DNA of 64,000 nt from an uncultured Planctomycetota bacterium (GTDB taxonomy: Bacteria; Planctomycetota; Phycisphaerae; Phycisphaerales; UBA5793), in NCBI GenBank assembly GCA_900696685.1, contig CAADHA010000161.1:1-64000 (forward strand). Reading direction: 5' to 3'. The translations under genes were made by a program, and so were the position numbers. Below the pieces are notes generated by a model. It had not been told where the DNA came from. It saw nothing but the letters and a program-made list of their open reading frames with translations, and made no database searches. Below are positions 1 through 6,925 of this stretch, piece after piece (the first letter of the stretch is position 1; each line of letters opens with the position of its first letter).

Positions 1-325
1 GGCATGCGGTACCAGTCCGGCGGTCGGCCGACGAGACCGGTGACGACGAAGGTCGTCGCCGTGAAGCCGTACTCGGCGATGACGGGGGCGGCGTGGGTAA
101 GCAGCGACGGCAGGCCGTCGTCAAAGGTGAGAACGAAAGACCGGGGCGGAACCATGCCTCCCGCAAGGACAAGCCGCGCCGCCTCGCTCAACGCCAGCGT
201 CTTCCAGCCGTGATCGGCGAACCAGCGCATCTGTCGACGGAAACCGTCGGGCGAGATTGAGATTGACGTGCCGAAGTCGTCGATACTGTGGTAGGCGATG
301 ATGGGCAGTCTTGGCGCCGGTCGCA
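1..325 (-). CDS. polysaccharide deacetylase (CE4), N-terminal part
   Basis: The gene runs off the left edge, so only the first ~108 residues are visible. From a GTG at 325 the frame reads PIIAYHSIDDF (residues 8-18) and then FVLTFDDG (64-71), followed by TTFVVTG. TFDDG is the hallmark of carbohydrate esterase family 4: the first Asp is the catalytic base and the second binds metal. Such enzymes remove N- or O-acetyl groups from surface polysaccharide or peptidoglycan. It is divergent from a Wza-like export lipoprotein and a glycosyltransferase, which points to exopolysaccharide work. The frame stays open upstream of 325, so the start is uncertain. The family is clear; the substrate is not. 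Confidence 0.8.
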
Positions 326-531
326 CGGTCTGCGGACCCTCTCGGAGACTCGACTCTGCGGTGCGGGAGCGGGATGATACTCCGGGGCCGTCCCGGGACG
401 CGGGGCGTGGCGGAACCAAGGGTCGGCTGGAAGTCTCTGGCCGGGGATGCGGCTTGCATGGGCCGGGGATGCGGCAATAATGCTTGGCCCGCCGTCAGGT
501 CAGCCGGCGGCCAACAACCGGAGATACGAGA

Positions 532-1371
532 GTGAACGCACGCGAGGATGGACTCTTCGGCCGAGGAATCTTCCGACGGCTGGCTGCCGCCGCGGCGGGC
601 GCTTGCCTGCTGCTCGCGGGCGGATGCTACATGCCCGACGTCAAGCCGATCGACGCCGGAACGTACGGCAAGCCTGTGCCCAAGGAGAGCGGCGACGGCG
701 GACCGGTCGTGACCGACCCGCTTCCCTATGCGCTCGTCCCCGGCGATCGCATCTCCATTCGGGTGATCGAAGAGCCGACGCTCGATGGCGAGTTCACGCT
801 CGACTCCGACGGGGGCATCCAGTTTCCGCGCGTCGGTCCGGTCCGGCTTGAGGGGCTGACGACCGGCGATGCGCGCCGGCGCATTGCCACCGCCCTCAAG
901 GAGGTCTACGTCAATCCCTCCGTCACGGTCAATCTCGTCAGCCAGATGCAGCAGTACGTGCGCGTTCTCGGTCAGGTGCCCAAGCAGGGGCGCGTTCCGT
1001 TTGAGCGCGGCATGACGATCCTGGACGGCATCGCCGAGGCGGGCGGCCTGACGCGCGACGCTTCGCAGAAGCGGATTCTGCTCATCCGTCGCGTCGCGGA
1101 GGACCAGGTCGCGGCCGGCTTCTTCGACTGGCGCGCGGCACAGATGACGCCGACGGCAGAAACGCTGGCCTCGAACATCCCGCTTCGCAGCGGGGACATC
1201 ATCTTCGTGCCGACCAACGAGCGCGCCCAGTGGGAGTCCGCCTTCAACTTCATCAGCGTCATGTTCGGGGCTGCGGTCGACGTCGAGCGTTCGATCGTGC
1301 TCTATCCCGACGTGCGCGAGATCATCAAGACGGGCAACGCCGCCGGCCGCAACACCATCGTTGTTCGCTGA
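532..1371 (+). CDS. polysaccharide export lipoprotein, Wza/GfcE-like
   Basis: Predicted outer-membrane lipoprotein of 279 aa that would form or gate the exit channel for an exopolysaccharide. The N-terminus has two Arg, an Ala/Leu-rich stretch and a lipobox LAGGC with the lipid-bearing Cys at residue 32. The Poly_export domain follows (YALVPGDRISIRV, then DGGIQFPRVG) and then an SLBB-type domain (YVRVLGQVPKQGRVPF...ILDGIAEAGGLT). The GTG at 532 is chosen because GGAG lies just upstream and it places the lipobox correctly; the frame is open a little further upstream. It is followed 12 nt later by a glycosyltransferase, and a deacetylase lies divergently. It lacks the long C-terminal helix of E. 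coli Wza. Confidence 0.85.
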   Translation: MNAREDGLFGRGIFRRLAAAAAGACLLLAGGCYMPDVKPIDAGTYGKPVPKESGDGGPVVTDPLPYALVPGDRISIRVIEEPTLDGEFTLDSDGGIQFPRVGPVRLEGLTTGDARRRIATALKEVYVNPSVTVNLVSQMQQYVRVLGQVPKQGRVPFERGMTILDGIAEAGGLTRDASQKRILLIRRVAEDQVAAGFFDWRAAQMTPTAETLASNIPLRSGDIIFVPTNERAQWESAFNFISVMFGAAVDVERSIVLYPDVREIIKTGNAAGRNTIVVR

Positions 1372-1383
1372 GATTCGGGGCGG

Positions 1384-2625
1384 ATGGCTGACATGACGAT
1401 CCCAGCTGTAGGCGATGCGCCGAAGCCCGGCCTCGGCGGCGTAATCACGCCCCGGCCTCTTCGCCTCGCGTACTGCATCAGCCGCACCTTCGAGCGCTTC
1501 CAGGGCACGTACGGGCGCTACTGCGGCCAGGCACGTCTCCTGCGCGACCTCGGACACGAGGTGACTGTTTTCGGCGTCAACCGCGAGATGAAACTGCCGG
1601 CCGACGAGATTCACTTCGGCGTGCCGGTGCATCGCGTTCCGGTGCGTTCGCAGAGTTGGGGCGGGCCAAGGAACTTCCTCAACTTCCGCCGAATGCACCG
1701 GGCGATCTTCGACCGCCTTGCGGCCGGGCACTTCGATGCGGTCAAGGTCATCGGGCAGGACCTCAGCCCCATGATCCCGATGATCCAGCGGCGGCTGCGG
1801 CTGCCCGTCATTTTCGACGCCCATGAACCGGAGATCTACGGATTCTGGACCGGCCCGCGCCGCCTTCTGCTGCCGCTCATCTACGGCCTCGAGCGCCGAT
1901 ACAGCCGCATGGCCCAGGCTGTCCAGATCACCAGCCGCTGGCAGAAGGACAAGTACGAGCATTGGGGCTGCCGCAACGTGAGCATCGTGGGCAACCAGCC
2001 GTTGTGGGACGAGCGCATCGAAACGTGGCCCGACGGAAAGTTTGAAGACGTGAAGCGCGGCGGCAAGGTGGTGTTCGGCCGCCTCGGCACCGTCTACAAG
2101 GGCACCGGACTCCATGAACTGCTCGAAGCGTTCGCACGGGTCTATGCAAGGCATCCCGATCGCGCGCGGCTGCGACTTGCGGGAAAGGTGGCAGAGTATT
2201 ACGAGGAGGAGTTCGCCCGCACCATCGAGCCCTACCGAGAAGGGATCGTCCTCAGCGGCGCCTATGCGACGACCGACATGCCCGATCTCTACTCGCAGAT
2301 GCACATCTCTGTGCTCCCCTACCTCGCAGACGCCAACTTCCGCTACATCAACCCGAGCAAGTTCTATGACTCGATCGCCAACGCCTGCGTCGTGGTGATG
2401 ACGCCGATCGGCGACATGGCAGAGATTCTCAAGCGCGTGCGTTGCGGCCGCACGATCGATCCGGAGCGCATCGAGACGATCGTCGAAGCGATGTGCCACT
2501 ATCTCGAGCATCCCGATGAGATCGGGCGTGATGCCCGCACCGGCTTCGAAGCGAGTCTTGGCGAGTTTCATTGGAAGGCGAACCAGCGCCAACTCGAAGA
2601 GACGTTTCAGCAGATCGTGGATTGA
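1384..2625 (+). CDS. glycosyltransferase family 4
   Basis: 413-aa GT-B glycosyltransferase, probably transferring a sugar from a nucleotide donor during surface polysaccharide synthesis. The N-terminal Rossmann half begins LRLAYCISRTFERF and includes VIFDAHEPEIYGFWTG. The donor-binding C-terminal half has FGRLGTVYKGTGLHELLEAF (about residues 231-250), LAGKVAEYYEE and SKFYDSIANACVVV (about 325-338). The last of these stands where the family carries its E-x7-E motif, but the usual first Glu is not obvious, so the acceptor loop is divergent. It sits 12 nt after the export lipoprotein and is probably co-transcribed with it. The sugar and acceptor cannot be told from sequence. Confidence 0.8.
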   Translation: MADMTIPAVGDAPKPGLGGVITPRPLRLAYCISRTFERFQGTYGRYCGQARLLRDLGHEVTVFGVNREMKLPADEIHFGVPVHRVPVRSQSWGGPRNFLNFRRMHRAIFDRLAAGHFDAVKVIGQDLSPMIPMIQRRLRLPVIFDAHEPEIYGFWTGPRRLLLPLIYGLERRYSRMAQAVQITSRWQKDKYEHWGCRNVSIVGNQPLWDERIETWPDGKFEDVKRGGKVVFGRLGTVYKGTGLHELLEAFARVYARHPDRARLRLAGKVAEYYEEEFARTIEPYREGIVLSGAYATTDMPDLYSQMHISVLPYLADANFRYINPSKFYDSIANACVVVMTPIGDMAEILKRVRCGRTIDPERIETIVEAMCHYLEHPDEIGRDARTGFEASLGEFHWKANQRQLEETFQQIVD

Positions 2626-2674
2626 CGGGCCGGTGGGCGACCATCACAGCCGGCGCAAGCCCTGTTCAGGAAAA

Positions 2675-3316
2675 TCAAGACGCCCGGTTCGACAGATCCG
2701 CCTCGCGAACGGCGTCGCAGAACGCCCGGATCAGGGCGGGCTCCTTCACGCCACGCTCGATCTCGACGCCGCTCGAGACATCGACCGCGTACGGGCGCAC
2801 AAGGCGGATTGCGTCGCCGACGTTGTCAGGGGTCAGGCCGCCGGCGAGGATGAGCGGTCGGGTGATGCGCCCGCGGTGCGCCGCGAGCGACTTCCAGTCG
2901 AGCGTCTCGCCCAGCCCTCCTGCCGAGCCGTCCACCAGCAGCATGTCGATGCCGGCATCAGAGCCCCAGGCCGCGATCGCGTCCGCAGAGAACTCGACGG
3001 CCCGGATGACGGCGAAGTCGTCGCGCACGACCTCGAGGAGGCGGCGATCTTCACAGCCGTGCATCTGCACCATGCCGACGCATGCGTCTGAGGCCAGGGC
3101 GATGACCTCCTCGAGGGGCGCGTCGGCGAACACTCCGACGGAATCGACCAGAGGAGGAAGGGCGCAGACGAGTTCTGCGGCCTGCTCCGCATCGATCCAC
3201 CGCGGCGACCCGGGTACGAAGACAAGCCCCACTGCATCCGCTCCTGCGTCCACGGCGGCGGCGACGTCGGCCTCGGTCCGAAGGCCGCAGATCTTGATTC
3301 GCGTCCGACCGGTCAT
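2675..3316 (-). CDS. trpF: phosphoribosylanthranilate isomerase
   Basis: 213-aa TIM-barrel enzyme of tryptophan synthesis, converting N-(5'-phosphoribosyl)anthranilate to the CdRP intermediate by an Amadori rearrangement. The two catalytic residues are visible: Cys10 in KICGL and Asp129 in MLLVDG. The phosphate-binding GGLTPDNVGDAI lies at 159-170 and DVSSGVE at 179-185. Length is normal. The start is the ATG at 3316, because the open frame upstream of it reads as non-protein sequence and belongs to the neighbour's 3' end. That neighbour's stop overlaps this start by 4 nt (ATGA), so translation is coupled. No other trp gene is in the window. Confidence 0.93.
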   Translation of the reverse strand: MTGRTRIKICGLRTEADVAAAVDAGADAVGLVFVPGSPRWIDAEQAAELVCALPPLVDSVGVFADAPLEEVIALASDACVGMVQMHGCEDRRLLEVVRDDFAVIRAVEFSADAIAAWGSDAGIDMLLVDGSAGGLGETLDWKSLAAHRGRITRPLILAGGLTPDNVGDAIRLVRPYAVDVSSGVEIERGVKEPALIRAFCDAVREADLSNRAS

Positions 3317-4143
3317 GGTCTGCGTTCCCCGTTCGGCCTGATGTAATGAGTCATCATGCCGGCGCGCTCCATCCCGAGGCGTGCAAACGCGGCCCGGCTG
3401 AGCGCATCGCCGCGATCGACGGCGGCAATGACCTGCCGGAACTGGCACCTTCGGCAGAGGTCAAGCAGGTGCCACAACAACGCGTCGATCACCTCCGGTG
3501 ACCCGTCGCGGTTCGAGGCGCGCACCCTTCGCAGGACGCCGAACTCGGCGACAGTCTGCACCGACACCGCCGCCGCGACTTCACCGGCGACCCTCAGAGC
3601 AATGGCGTCAAGCCCGTCTACGTCGAATGCGTCGATCTCGCACTCGGCGTGCTGCACCGCCTCTTCGGGAGAAGCGCCGTGGTTTTCTTCGTGGCGCGCC
3701 ACGAGTCGGCGATAGAGCGAGGCGACCGCGCGGGCCGGGATGGCCTGGAAAGTGGCCGGCGGCGCGGGGATCGATGCCTCGCGCCGCAGGATAAACGTTT
3801 CCTGCCCCACCGGACGGAAGCCTGCGGCGCTGAGCGCCTCAATCCACGGAGGCGAGAAGTCGAATGCGGTCGGCGCAATCAGGGTGAGCCGCGAGCCGAG
3901 ACGAGTAATCACGGCCTCCACTTCTGCGAGCACTTCCCTCGGCGATGCCGGGCCGTGCTCCGCCACGTCGAATGCGGCGCCCGCGAGGACAGGCCGGCCG
4001 GGATGAAAAAGAAGGACAGCGCCGGCGACGACTTCCTCCCGGCGCGCCATCGCTCGCGCCACCTCGACCTGGCACTTGCGCAGCGCTCGGACGATCTCGT
4101 CGGCCGTTGCCGCGTGCCGTCCACCGATAACCGGGAGTTCCAT
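3313..4143 (-). CDS. acetyltransferase-like (GNAT-like) protein
   Basis: 276 aa, with two similar alpha/beta lobes. The first contains LIAPTAFDFSPPWIEALSAAGFRPVGQETFIL (quoted across residues ~100-131). The second has ALRVAGEVAAAVSVQ and, near the C-terminus, ALSRAAFARLGMERAGMMTHYIRP, which resembles the last strand of GNAT N-acetyltransferases (GF-x-Y-like). I could not find a textbook acetyl-CoA pyrophosphate loop, so the call is tentative. The ATG at 4143 is chosen because upstream sequence in this frame looks non-coding. The stop overlaps the trpF start (ATGA), so the two are translationally coupled; whether the function relates to tryptophan is unknown. Confidence 0.5.
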   Translation of the reverse strand: MELPVIGGRHAATADEIVRALRKCQVEVARAMARREEVVAGAVLLFHPGRPVLAGAAFDVAEHGPASPREVLAEVEAVITRLGSRLTLIAPTAFDFSPPWIEALSAAGFRPVGQETFILRREASIPAPPATFQAIPARAVASLYRRLVARHEENHGASPEEAVQHAECEIDAFDVDGLDAIALRVAGEVAAAVSVQTVAEFGVLRRVRASNRDGSPEVIDALLWHLLDLCRRCQFRQVIAAVDRGDALSRAAFARLGMERAGMMTHYIRPNGERRP

Positions 4144-4312
4144 AACGAACAATAGCCTTGCGCCCGTCGGCGCCGTGGCCCGGCGACTGCACGGGTGTCC
4201 TGTTGCGGCAACATCCGTCGGATTCGGGTGGCGGCTGGTCCGCTGAATCATGCCGGGCACGCCGCAGCCGGCGCGGCGCGCCGTTTGTATCATCCCGGCG
4301 GGAGAAGTGATC

Positions 4313-4699
4313 ATGATCGCAAGAATGGCCCTGCTTGGCGCGACGGCCGCGCTCCTGACCGGCTGCGCTTCGACGACGCGACAGGACGGTTCTCTGGCAA
4401 CCGCCTCCGATCGATCTCTGAGCGGATCAGTGCGTACCAACCTCAATCCCGCCCTCACTTTCGCAACGCCCGAGATGATGCGGCATCTCAGCAGGCGGGG
4501 GCTGGCCCCCGGTTTCGGCCGGGATGATTGGGAGTACGGCCGCAACGACTCGCGTCTCCCCGTCGACGGAATCGGACCCGCTGCGAACGAGTTCTCGGCC
4601 TACGACATCGAGCAGCATGATCGCCAGACATCTTCAGGGGGCCGGCCGCGCGACAACACGCGTACAACGGTTCGCAGCCGCCGATCTGGCGGCTGGTGA
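4313..4699 (+). CDS. small hypothetical lipoprotein
   Basis: 128-aa predicted lipoprotein. It starts at the ATG at 4313, preceded by GGAGAAG. The signal peptide is MIARMALLGATAALLTGC, with a lipobox-like LLTGC and Cys18, followed by Ser at +2 (LLTGCAS), compatible with outer-membrane sorting. The mature part is Arg/Ser/Thr/Asp-rich, with no domain I recognise and probably little fixed structure (TPEMMRHLSRRGLAPGFG, then RSRRSGGW at the end). It is divergent from the acetyltransferase-like gene. A run of Ts (4745-4751) after it could mark transcription stop, but no strong hairpin precedes it. Function unknown. Confidence 0.6.
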   Translation: MIARMALLGATAALLTGCASTTRQDGSLATASDRSLSGSVRTNLNPALTFATPEMMRHLSRRGLAPGFGRDDWEYGRNDSRLPVDGIGPAANEFSAYDIEQHDRQTSSGGRPRDNTRTTVRSRRSGGW

Positions 4700-4799
4700 T
4701 GAATCGGACGTCGAGGTAGGGGCTTGCGCCGATCGTCCTCGCGCCTTTTTTCCCAAACTGGAATTCTCGGTCTGGACGCGAAACTGGCGGCCTTCGGGC

Positions 4800-4828
4800 T
4801 TGACGTAATGGATCTGAGCCGCCATACT
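4800..4828 (+). promoter_or_regulatory. candidate sigma-70 promoter before HU-type gene
   Basis: TTGACG (4800-4805), a 17-nt spacer and CATACT (4823-4828) match the housekeeping pattern. It lies in the 327-nt gap 4700-5026, which holds no gene I can support and is less GC-rich than its surroundings. The next gene starts about 200 nt downstream, so the leader would be long. Inference from pattern only. Confidence 0.35.
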
Positions 4829-5026
4829 GACAGTAGTTGGCGGATCGTCGCGGCCCGGATTTGCCCCGGTGATTCCGGCTCGGTGGGTCGCGCAGTCAAT
4901 CAGGTGTCGCTCACATCTGCTTGTTCGATCGCAGGAGACGAGCAGGCGCGAGCGGGAAGTAGTGGTGTGGCAGGCCCGGCGGGCGCACCCGCGGGCTTCT
5001 CCGATCCCTGGAAGGGGGCGCTTCTC

Positions 5027-5446
5027 ATGCGGAACGTGCCAAGCATGCCGGACTTGCCGAAGGTGTCCAGGAACGTCACGAAGAAGGATCTGATCGAATC
5101 CGTTGTTCGGAAAACGAATCACAAGAGGCCGGTGGTCAGGGAGGTCGTCGAATCTCTCCTCGACTCGATCACGCTTGAACTCGGCCGCGGGCGTCGGATC
5201 GAACTGCGGAACTTCGGCATATTCATGGTGAGGTTGCGCCGCGAGCGTGCCGCCCGGAATCCCAAGACCAAGGACAGGGTGAACGTGCCCGAGAAGCCGG
5301 CGGTCAAGTTCAAGGCCGGGCGGGACATGAGGGCGGCCGTCGAGGGCCGCATGATTCCGCCCAGCGACGGCAAGCATGTACGCCATGCTGCGCCTGACGC
5401 GCCGATAGTGGAGACCAAGCCCCTGCGCGCAAGCTCGCGAGCCTGA
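5027..5446 (+). CDS. HU/IHF-family DNA-binding protein
   Basis: 139-aa histone-like protein that would bend or compact DNA as a dimer. The DNABII core covers about residues 17-108: NVTKKDLIESVVRKT, then VESLLDSITLELGRGRRIEL, the signature RNFGIFMVRLRRERAARNPK (61-80) forming the DNA-inserting beta arm, and VKFKAGRDMRAAVEG. HU proteins are usually ~90 aa; this one has ~16 extra N-terminal residues and a ~30-residue C-terminal tail ending KPLRASSRA. The ATG at 5027 follows a GGGGG-containing ribosome site (5013-5019). It stands alone; a perfect 9-bp hairpin (5525-5548) separates it from the next gene. Confidence 0.85.
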   Translation: MRNVPSMPDLPKVSRNVTKKDLIESVVRKTNHKRPVVREVVESLLDSITLELGRGRRIELRNFGIFMVRLRRERAARNPKTKDRVNVPEKPAVKFKAGRDMRAAVEGRMIPPSDGKHVRHAAPDAPIVETKPLRASSRA

Positions 5447-5524
5447 GGCGGGACCGCGCCCAACGCGACGGCAATGGAGCGCACTCGGGATGCCGTCGGG
5501 CCGCAGGCGCCCAGGCGCACGCGA

Positions 5525-5548
5525 TCCGGCCGGACCTACCCGGCCGGA
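5525..5548. other. perfect GC hairpin, 9-bp stem
   Basis: TCCGGCCGG (5525-5533), loop ACCTAC, CCGGCCGGA (5540-5548). It lies between the HU-type gene and the receiver protein. No T-run follows, so it is not a classical terminator; it could pause transcription, protect the upstream mRNA end, or bind a dimeric regulator. Confidence 0.4.
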
Positions 5549-5648
5549 CTGCAGCGGAGTATGCTTGAACATCGGACCGCCAGGCGCATGGACCAAACCC
5601 GCGGATGCGGACGCGGCCCATCGCACGACCGGGCAAGGAGTGGGATTG

Positions 5649-6077
5649 ATGACTCAGACGCAGGGACAACTCGCCGGCCGGTTCGTGCTCATCGTCGATG
5701 ATGAGTCCGACATACGCGAGACCGTCGAAACGGTGTTCAAATCGGAAGGCGCTCGCACGCTCACGTGCAGCGACGGCAACAGGGCTGTTCAGATCTGCCT
5801 CAATGACAAGCCTGACCTCGTGATTCTCGACATGATGCTGCCGGGCCGGAGCGGATTCCTCGTGCTGGAGAAGATAAAGGGTTACGAGGATTCACCGGTG
5901 GTGATCATGATCACGGCCAACGAGGGCAAGCGGCATCGTTCCTTCGCTCTGGGCCTGGGAGCCGACCTCTACCTCCAGAAGCCATTCTCAATGGACGAAC
6001 TTCTCGAAAAGTCCGTGGATCTGCTGCGCCGGACGGATGAAGTCAGGTCGCGGGCCACCGCCAGATCGAAGGATTGA
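5649..6077 (+). CDS. stand-alone receiver-domain response regulator
   Basis: 142-aa CheY-like receiver without an output domain. Acidic pocket Asp17-Asp18 (VLIVDDE), phospho-acceptor Asp61 (VILDMMLPGRSG), Thr89 (VIMITANEG) and Lys111 (YLQKPFSMDEL) are all present, so it should be phosphorylated by a histidine kinase. A short basic tail (EVRSRATARSKD) follows the domain. The ATG at 5649 follows AAGGAG. Two small genes of unknown function lie directly downstream, the first overlapping or abutting the stop, so the receiver may act on them. No kinase is adjacent; the nearest is the flagellar kinase 4 kb away. Confidence 0.88.
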   Translation: MTQTQGQLAGRFVLIVDDESDIRETVETVFKSEGARTLTCSDGNRAVQICLNDKPDLVILDMMLPGRSGFLVLEKIKGYEDSPVVIMITANEGKRHRSFALGLGADLYLQKPFSMDELLEKSVDLLRRTDEVRSRATARSKD

Positions 6078-6082
6078 CGGCC

Positions 6083-6394
6083 TTGGCCAAGCGGCAACTC
6101 GTTATCACCGCCCCGGCGAGTCCGAACGGGGCACAGGCGCCGAGCATCGGCACACGGCGCGAAGTGCTCGCCGCCCTGGCCAACTTCAACATCTGGCCGG
6201 ACGTGCCGGGAGGCGAGTTTCTCTATGGTCCGGGGCTGACCCTGCAACTTCCTCCGGATGCCGTCGAGGTGACTCAAATGCTCGTTGCCATCATCGAGGA
6301 GGATATGGCGTGGTCCGTGCTCACCCGTCTCTGCCGCTCCACGCACTGGCAGTTGCTCGACCTCGAATCCGGAAGATCGCTTTCGTTCGAATGA
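6083..6394 (+). CDS. small conserved-looking protein of unknown function
   Basis: 103 aa from a TTG at 6083. This start is preferred because GAAGG (6068-6072) lies 10 nt upstream; another TTG at 6074 overlaps the previous stop but would have no room for a ribosome site. The protein looks globular: TRREVLAALANFNIWPDVPG, then GLTLQLPPDAVEVTQMLVAI and a C-terminal HWQLLDLESGRSLSFE. I see no known domain. It is wedged between the receiver gene and another small protein and is probably in the same transcript. The codon pattern matches its neighbours, which supports a real gene. Confidence 0.6.
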   Translation: MAKRQLVITAPASPNGAQAPSIGTRREVLAALANFNIWPDVPGGEFLYGPGLTLQLPPDAVEVTQMLVAIIEEDMAWSVLTRLCRSTHWQLLDLESGRSLSFE

Positions 6395-6416
6395 CAGCAC
6401 ACCGCGGAAACCACGC

Positions 6417-6800
6417 ATGACGGACGCAACACTCAATCAGGGAGGCCAGGCAAAACCGGACGAATCGCTCGAGGGGCGGGTCTTCCGCTTCGACGGACGC
6501 TTGAGCGACGTCGAGCACGCGATCGAACTCGCCTTTGACTACCGCGGCGACGTGATGCTCACGCTCGCGGACGGTCGCACGATCGAGGGATACCTCTTCG
6601 ACCGCAGGCGGGATGGCGCCGGCACGCTGCTGGTGCGCGTGATGACGCCGCCCCACGGAACACGGGTGGTCGTAACGGCGCGCGACATCCGGCAGATCGC
6701 GTTCACGGGGCGCGACACCGCGGCCGGCAGAAGCTGGGAGACGTGGGTGCGACAGTATGCCCAGCGCCTCGAACAGAAGCGCGCTGAGGCCGAAGCCTGA
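6417..6800 (+). CDS. small protein of unknown function, beta-rich
   Basis: 127 aa from the ATG at 6417. After a flexible N-terminus it has alternating strands: DVMLTLADGRTIEGYLFDRR, then GAGTLLVRVMTPPHG and TRVVVTARDIRQIAFTGRD, ending in a charged helix (WETWVRQYAQRLEQKRAEAEA). The pattern of a short five-strand barrel resembles Sm-like or SH3-like folds, but that is inference. It is the third gene of the receiver group (22 nt after the previous stop). Not recognised by name. Confidence 0.6.
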   Translation: MTDATLNQGGQAKPDESLEGRVFRFDGRLSDVEHAIELAFDYRGDVMLTLADGRTIEGYLFDRRRDGAGTLLVRVMTPPHGTRVVVTARDIRQIAFTGRDTAAGRSWETWVRQYAQRLEQKRAEAEA

Positions 6801-6854
6801 TGACCGAGGACGCTGCACAAAGTCTTGCGCGGATGGAGACTCAATCCACGGCAA

Positions 6855-6862
6855 GCCGATAA
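6855..6862 (+). promoter_or_regulatory. FliA-type -10 motif (GCCGATAA)
   Basis: GCCGATAA at 6855-6862 is an exact match to the enterobacterial sigma-28 -10 element and lies 63 nt before the TPR gene start. The matching -35 (TAAA at 15 nt) is not present; the nearest is TCAA at shorter spacing. A weak candidate only. Confidence 0.25.
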
Positions 6863-6925
6863 TCGTTCTGGACCTCGCCGCCCGGGTGGTCTCGGTTCGC
6901 CCGGACGGCGCCGGAGGATTCGGCC

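Noticed and set aside
121-2592. Very long open frame (823 codons) on the minus strand, antisense to the export lipoprotein and glycosyltransferase
   Set aside because: It is a product of GC-rich codon bias; the translation has no domain, is His/Arg/Asp-rich, and the opposite strand has two clear protein families.
2675-3448. 44-residue N-terminal extension of TrpF
   Set aside because: The TIM barrel begins at KICGL right after the ATG at 3316, and the upstream part is the end of the neighbouring coding gene in another frame.
4740-4756. T-run after the small lipoprotein gene as an intrinsic terminator
   Set aside because: Only a weak 5-bp stem can be drawn before it, with a long loop.
4724-5026. 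N-terminal extension of the HU-type protein in the same frame
   Set aside because: Composition and lack of similarity suggest non-coding sequence; a ribosome site precedes the ATG at 5027, and a promoter-like motif lies within the extension.
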